Positions 34,363 to 38,033 of a DNA stretch of 38,033 nucleotides are shown here, piece by piece. The notes beneath the pieces were generated by a model. The model did not search any database, had not been told where the DNA came from, and saw only the letters and a list, made by a program, of their open reading frames with translations. Origin of the DNA: an uncultured Bacteroidota bacterium (GTDB lineage Bacteria; Bacteroidota; Rhodothermia; Rhodothermales; UBA10348). How positions within the stretch are numbered: the first letter of the stretch is position 1; each line of letters opens with the position of its first letter. The position numbers were made by a program, and so were the translations under genes. Where the stretch lies: the NCBI GenBank assembly GCA_937877085.1, contig CALEEY010000332.1, forward strand, positions 1-38,033, written 5' to 3'.

Positions 34363-35001
34363 TTACAAAAAGGCTCCCATAGCCAATAAAAATAACGCGC
34401 CTCCCACCGGCGCAACAATATTGTCATTCATTGGAAGGGGAGCGGCTTCAAGGCTCCCAGCAACCAATACGGCTCCAATGAGCGACACCGAAGGAAAATC
34501 AAACGGAGCAAACGGTACCATGGCGGACCCTAAAAGATGGGACACCACCAGGCCCGATATCATAAAAGAAAGGGTCCCTTCCCATGAGCTTCCGCCGGAG
34601 CCCAACCGATGCTTACCAATCTTTCGCCCCACAATGGCTGCCATAGCATCCCCGATCATAAAAGACACAAATGAAACAATGGCGATGGGACCAGAAAAAA
34701 ATATGATGAGCACAGTGAAAGATGCCGTAACCCACGATGCGCCGTTAATGGGAGGCCTTTCAGGGTTGAAAGACCGCTCTTCCGGCCGCATCATGAAGCC
34801 GAAGGTTCGATCAAAAAGGGCGTGAACGGATTTGTTTTTAGCCCTTAAAATATCCAACACAATCGCGGTACTACTCAGTGGAATCAAAATCCAAAGTGCC
34901 CACGAGCGGCCCAAAATCATGTACCCAACCGGATACAAGAGCGCCAAGAGATGGAGGCTCTTTCTGTAGAGTTCACCCGAATAATTTAAAGTGGTCGACA
35001 T
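34363..35001 (-). CDS. Diacylglycerol/dolichol kinase-like (SEC59/VTE5 family, CTP-dependent) membrane protein
   Basis: A 212-residue protein with about six membrane helices. ELYRKSLHLLALLYPVGYM is the usual first helix of SEC59/phytol-kinase/phosphatidate cytidylyltransferase-like proteins. The later FMIGDAMAAIVGRKIGKHRL with SWEGTLSFMISGLV is the CTP-binding signature (GDAxAxxxGxxxG...SxEG). Family members use CTP to phosphorylate isoprenoid alcohols or diacylglycerol. The actual lipid here is unknown. ATG at 35001. The lipase gene lies 91 bases downstream on the same strand and may be in the same transcript, which fits a lipid-turnover pair. Confidence 0.85.
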   Translation of the reverse strand: MSTTLNYSGELYRKSLHLLALLYPVGYMILGRSWALWILIPLSSTAIVLDILRAKNKSVHALFDRTFGFMMRPEERSFNPERPPINGASWVTASFTVLIIFFSGPIAIVSFVSFMIGDAMAAIVGRKIGKHRLGSGGSSWEGTLSFMISGLVVSHLLGSAMVPFAPFDFPSVSLIGAVLVAGSLEAAPLPMNDNIVAPVGGALFLLAMGAFL

Positions 35002-35061
35002 ATTGCGATGGGGAACTATGCCTTGTCGGGAAGGGTCGGAGAGCCACCCAAAGACAATTAA

Positions 35062-35415
35062 ATGTTAGAAACTATTTACGAATATTGTCGCGCAAAAGCC
35101 TGTGTGGAAGAAGGGTTTCCGTTTGGCGAAGAAACGCTGGTATTTAAAGTATCAGGTAAAATATTCGTACTCCTGTCCTTGGACGCTACTCCATGGCAAA
35201 TAAACTTGAAATGTAATCCGCTGTGGGCCATTGAGTTGCGTGAAAATTATGAATCGATTCGGCCGGGATATCACATGAATAAAAACCATTGGAACACTGC
35301 GGTGTTAGATGGATCGATTCCGACTTCGTTGATATTCGAGATGATTGACCACTCCTATGAATTAGTGGTCGCTGGATTAACAAAAGCCCAAAGAAAGGCC
35401 GTTCTAAACCTATGA
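35062..35415 (+). CDS. MmcQ/YjbR family DNA-binding-fold protein
   Basis: A 117-residue small protein of the MmcQ/YjbR family. CVEEGFPFGEETLVFKVSGK IFVLLSLD, a run of two conserved segments, then INLKCNPLWAIELRENYESI and NKNHWNTAVLDGSIP show the double-wing-like core usual in this family. Function is uncertain; a DNA-binding role is suggested by structure in the family. The TGA overlaps the ATG of the RluA-type gene (ATGA), so the two are coupled. ATG at 35062, without a Shine-Dalgarno sequence. Confidence 0.88.
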   Translation: MLETIYEYCRAKACVEEGFPFGEETLVFKVSGKIFVLLSLDATPWQINLKCNPLWAIELRENYESIRPGYHMNKNHWNTAVLDGSIPTSLIFEMIDHSYELVVAGLTKAQRKAVLNL

Positions 35416-36101
35416 ATCTTCCCATTGTATTTGTTGACAATCACGTATTGGTGGTTGAAAAGCCCGCTGGGATGCTTTCGCAGGAGGATCGGACGAAGGA
35501 CGAGGACGTTCTGAGCGTCGCCAAGCAATGGGTGAAAGTTCAATTCGAAAAGCCAGGGGACGTGTTCTTAGGATTGGTTCACCGGTTGGATAGGCCCGCT
35601 TCTGGATTAATGGTCATTGCCCGTACTTCGAAAGCCGCTGCCCGTCTAAGCGAGCAGTTCAAATTAAGAACCGTCCAGAAAACGTATTTGGCTCTGGTAG
35701 ACGGTCACCCGGTGAAAGGAGACGTCTACGAGGACTGGCTCAAAAAATGGGATGAAAATGTTCGCATTGTAGAACCCAATAAACAGGGGGCAAAACTGGC
35801 GAAATTAGTTATAGAAGAGGTCCATACATTTGGCACAGCGGCTTTGGTGCGCATTGAGTTATCGACAGGCCGCGCACATCAAATTAGGGTTCAATTAGCA
35901 GGTCGGGGATTTCCCATTGTAGGAGACTTTAGATACGGATCGAGAACTAGACTCGACGGAAAAAACCTAGCTCTTCATGCGGGTAGATTGGCCTTTGACC
36001 ATCCGACCAAGAAAGAATTGATGGTATTTACCAGCGAACTCCCCCGATCTTGGCCGCCCGAAGTCCGCGAAAAGGCATCTCAAATACTGCGAAAGATCTA
36101 G
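35412..36101 (+). CDS. RluA family pseudouridine synthase
   Basis: A 229-residue enzyme that isomerises uridine to pseudouridine in rRNA or tRNA. The catalytic Asp lies in LVHRLDRPASGLMVIARTSK (D60); the later YLALVDGHP, ALVRIELSTGRAHQIRVQLA and GDFRYGS segments are standard. It lacks an N-terminal S4 domain, like the short RluA/RluC-related and TruC types, so the target position cannot be assigned. It overlaps the MmcQ gene by four bases. ATG at 35412. Confidence 0.93.
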   Translation: MNLPIVFVDNHVLVVEKPAGMLSQEDRTKDEDVLSVAKQWVKVQFEKPGDVFLGLVHRLDRPASGLMVIARTSKAAARLSEQFKLRTVQKTYLALVDGHPVKGDVYEDWLKKWDENVRIVEPNKQGAKLAKLVIEEVHTFGTAALVRIELSTGRAHQIRVQLAGRGFPIVGDFRYGSRTRLDGKNLALHAGRLAFDHPTKKELMVFTSELPRSWPPEVREKASQILRKI

Positions 36102-36320
36102 TAAGCCATCCTCGGAAGCCTTTTCGAGTGGTTTTGGTAGTGATTTCTGGCCTCCACGTAGCGATGCTACCCTCTGAAGAGATGGGGTATTCGCAATTTT
36201 TGGATGTCCGTTGGTGAAAAGTGTGAGAAATGATGTCGCCTTCATCAAGTCTGAAAACAGCGATGGCACGTCTTCGAATAGATTGGCAGATACCAAACCA
36301 AGTGTTCGCCCGTCCGATTG
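36102..36320. other. Intergenic stretch, nothing assignable
   Basis: About 220 bases between the RluA-type gene and the ferrochelatase-like gene. Open frames on both strands continue through parts of it, but none resembles a known protein, and I see no strong hairpin with a T-run and no consensus promoter. Confidence 0.4.
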
Positions 36321-37610
36321 ATGTCCCTGAAAGAAACCACAAGCATTCCAAGCCCTCAAGTTCGACCCTTCGGAAGTCGTTCTTTTTCCGCCGATCCTAT
36401 AAATGTAGGACGTGGGGATAAGGTGGGTGTGGTTCTTTTGTCGCCCGGCGCACCTGAGACAGAGGACGAAGTTTTTGGCTACCTGCACAAGCATTTCATG
36501 CTCCCAAGTGGCCCGCAGAGGGGCTTCCGCTTTTGGATTTCAAATCTTAAGTCCCGAGTAAAAGCGCGTCTCGCGATTGAACGAGTATTGACTGAATATC
36601 GGGCCATAGGAGGCGGTCATTCGATCAATCGATTTAATCGCGAACAGGCTGCCGACCTAAAACGTCGCCTAAAAGCAAGTGTGGTCATTCCAGATGGCGT
36701 TCAAATTGGTACCTACCTAGCGTCTCCCTTTGGAAGTCCTTCGATGCTGGACGCTGCTCAACAAATGCTGAAGGATGGCATTACCCATGTTGTTTTGCTT
36801 CCGTTGTTTCCACAGTTTGCCATGGATACGACCGGTCGGGCTCTCGCTTACTGGGAGAAAATGGTCTCGGAAACGAAAATAGCGGGCCTACCAACCGTTG
36901 CGATCTGGGAATTTGCCATTCGCGAGTCTTTTATTGAGGCCATGAACGAGCGCATTGAACAAGCTGTTCAGCGCTTCCCTCGTTCCGCCCGACCTGAAGT
37001 TGCCATTTTATTTACAGCCACTGGCAAAGGATTAAATCCTATAGATGACAAAGGCGACCCATATTGCTGTTTGGTCCATCACTCGGTCGAGCAATTAATG
37101 GCTCTCCAAGGGAAAGATCGGGCCCATTTTTTGTCGTTTGTCCCACAACGTAGCTGGCGAAATGGGGTTGGGCCCAGCCAGAAGGATACCATTGATGCGA
37201 TGGTGGCGTCTGGGCATCGAGCGGTGGTTGTGGTCCCCGTCGATCACGTTTCTGAACAATTTGATTCCGCCTATTTTTTAGAGGTGGATCTTCGAAAATT
37301 AGCCGAAGCGAAAGGTATTCATCACTACCACGTGGCATCGGGATTAAACTGCCATCCATTATTTATGGAAGGGTTAACGGACCTCGTGATCGAATCCATT
37401 GTGCCTTCGAGTCGCGTATCCGAAACCGACGCCTGTTTGCAAACGTGTCCTCGCCCATCGTCGAATGCGAGCGATGGACGAGGAGGCCGAGCTTGCTCGT
37501 TGTGCCCGTATGCGGAAAAGAATGTGGAAGACTCAGTAGAGCGACCATCGCGCAGGCATGTTCATGCAGCAACACCCGGACGCAGGCCTGCCGCTCAAAA
37601 GAAGCCGTAA
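36321..37610 (+). CDS. Divergent ferrochelatase (HemH)-like protein with a four-cysteine tail
   Basis: A protein of 429 residues from ATG at 36321. The ferrochelatase fold is clear: VGVVLLSPGAPETEDEVFGYL, IGGGHSINRFNREQAADLKR, THVVLLPLFPQFAMDTTGRAL, GDPY, VVVVPVDHVSEQFDSAYF and GLNCHPLFMEGLTDLV. Two active-site positions differ. The SAHxxP motif with the catalytic His reads TATGKG (T234 region), and the Glu of the xxHxExLYE motif aligns with an Asp. The tail from about residue 370 has C372, C376, C392 and C395 (C-X3-C-X15-C-X2-C), which could hold an iron-sulfur cluster, followed by a basic, disordered end. Metal insertion into a porphyrin is possible but doubtful; a regulatory or other tetrapyrrole role is an alternative. 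No other heme genes are nearby. Confidence 0.8.
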   Translation: MSLKETTSIPSPQVRPFGSRSFSADPINVGRGDKVGVVLLSPGAPETEDEVFGYLHKHFMLPSGPQRGFRFWISNLKSRVKARLAIERVLTEYRAIGGGHSINRFNREQAADLKRRLKASVVIPDGVQIGTYLASPFGSPSMLDAAQQMLKDGITHVVLLPLFPQFAMDTTGRALAYWEKMVSETKIAGLPTVAIWEFAIRESFIEAMNERIEQAVQRFPRSARPEVAILFTATGKGLNPIDDKGDPYCCLVHHSVEQLMALQGKDRAHFLSFVPQRSWRNGVGPSQKDTIDAMVASGHRAVVVVPVDHVSEQFDSAYFLEVDLRKLAEAKGIHHYHVASGLNCHPLFMEGLTDLVIESIVPSSRVSETDACLQTCPRPSSNASDGRGGRACSLCPYAEKNVEDSVERPSRRHVHAATPGRRPAAQKKP

Positions 37611-37709
37611 GCCTTTAAAGTGCAGGGATAGAACCGCTCCTTAAACCCTTTCCGCGCAATTTCGTCTGATAAACATTCACCTCGGGGCATCCAATAGGCC
37701 TGAAACGAC
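37611..37709. other. Intergenic between convergent genes, no terminator recognised
   Basis: About 100 bases between the ferrochelatase-like gene and the convergent ABC ATPase gene. No hairpin with a T-run is evident. Confidence 0.35.
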
Positions 37710-38033
37710 CTACGTTGCGGAGGCCGATTCCTCAGAAGCGAAAAATGTATTGAGTTCAGCCAGCGTTTCGGGCGACGTTTCTATATCTCGACTGATTTTC
37801 CCTTCTGCCAGTAGCGTAATACGGCCGCAAACTTCCATCACGTGACCGAGGTCGTGACTGGATATGATCATCGTAGTGTGCTCGACTCGAGCTGCTCGGA
37901 TCAAAAGGTCTTTCAACCGAATCTGCGATGGCGGGTCAAGGTTGGCAAACGGTTCGTCCAGGATGACCAATTCGGGCGTGGGGAAAAGAGCCGCGAGGAT
38001 ACCCACTTTTTTGGCGTTTCCCGTCGATAGGTC
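37710..38033 (-). CDS. ABC transporter ATP-binding protein, C-terminal part (runs off the window)
   Basis: The frame is open to the right edge, giving the last 107 residues. The visible part begins DLSTGNAKKVGILAALF, an LSxG signature variant with Asn in place of Gln or Glu. It continues with Walker B LVILDEPFANLDPPS and the H-loop MIISSHDLGHV, then a short C-terminal region ending FFASEESASAT. This resembles the ATPase subunit of ABC-2 type exporters or gliding/drug-type systems. Walker A and any permease lie outside the window, so substrate and direction cannot be judged. Confidence 0.85.
   Translation of the reverse strand, partial: DLSTGNAKKVGILAALFPTPELVILDEPFANLDPPSQIRLKDLLIRAARVEHTTMIISSHDLGHVMEVCGRITLLAEGKISRDIETSPETLAELNTFFASEESASAT

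Noticed and set aside
35967-36494. Minus-strand frame of 175 codons opposite rluA-type and hemH-like genes
   Set aside because: It overlaps two well-supported genes in antisense and has no family features.

Overview
The window reads as a piece of a bacterial chromosome from the Bacteroidota/Rhodothermota side of the FCB group; this is inference, not proof. Pointers are a long TonB-dependent receptor with a CarboxypepD_reg-like N-terminal domain, a very large Asp-box (BNR/sortilin-like) propeller protein with a signal peptide, a lipoprotein with a YPNPA motif, an M23 peptidase whose last metal ligand is Cys, a VKOR-DsbA fusion, and many starts without a clear Shine-Dalgarno sequence, several of them GTG or TTG. 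Genes are dense on both strands. I see no tRNA, rRNA, CRISPR array, prophage or insertion sequence.

Region by region. 1-3.6 kb (minus): the start of a NYN-domain RNase-like gene behind a hairpin/T-tract, a GCPII-like M28 peptidase and a DapA-family aldolase/lyase. 3.8-10.9 kb: a region with visible gene decay. It holds a DUF1572/DinB-like remnant frameshifted by a 13-bp triplication, an alpha/beta hydrolase, a TonB receptor, a MATE exporter with an in-frame internal deletion, a MazG/PRA-PH-type pyrophosphohydrolase overlapping a sialidase-like propeller, and an ArsN2-like acetyltransferase that has lost its middle. 10.9-15.9 kb (plus): VKOR-DsbA, CYTH/CyaB, an aquaporin, a 10-bp tandem repeat with a 15-bp perfect hairpin, and a YdbS/YdbT-like PH-domain pair. 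16-22.6 kb: a YaaW-like membrane protein and three glycogen/maltodextrin enzymes (MalQ, GlgX, GlgB). 22.7-30 kb: QueE, an SDR dehydrogenase preceded by short repeats, an aldehyde dehydrogenase, a threonine dehydratase-like enzyme and the large Asp-box protein. 30-38 kb: an M23 peptidase, a cobalamin adenosyltransferase overlapping a BtuD/FecE-like ATPase, a small lipoprotein, a lipase, a dolichol-kinase-like membrane protein, MmcQ/YjbR plus RluA, a divergent ferrochelatase-like protein, and an ABC ATPase running off the end.

Functionally this is mostly housekeeping and envelope biology: glycogen remodelling, extracytoplasmic disulfide formation, cobalamin use, tRNA/rRNA modification, cell-wall hydrolysis and outer-membrane uptake. 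I found no convincing multi-gene novel defence or biosynthetic system. The most unusual items are the ferrochelatase homologue without the catalytic His and with a four-Cys tail, the three degraded genes, the 10-bp repeat/hairpin element, and the terminator-like hairpin abutting the NYN start codon.
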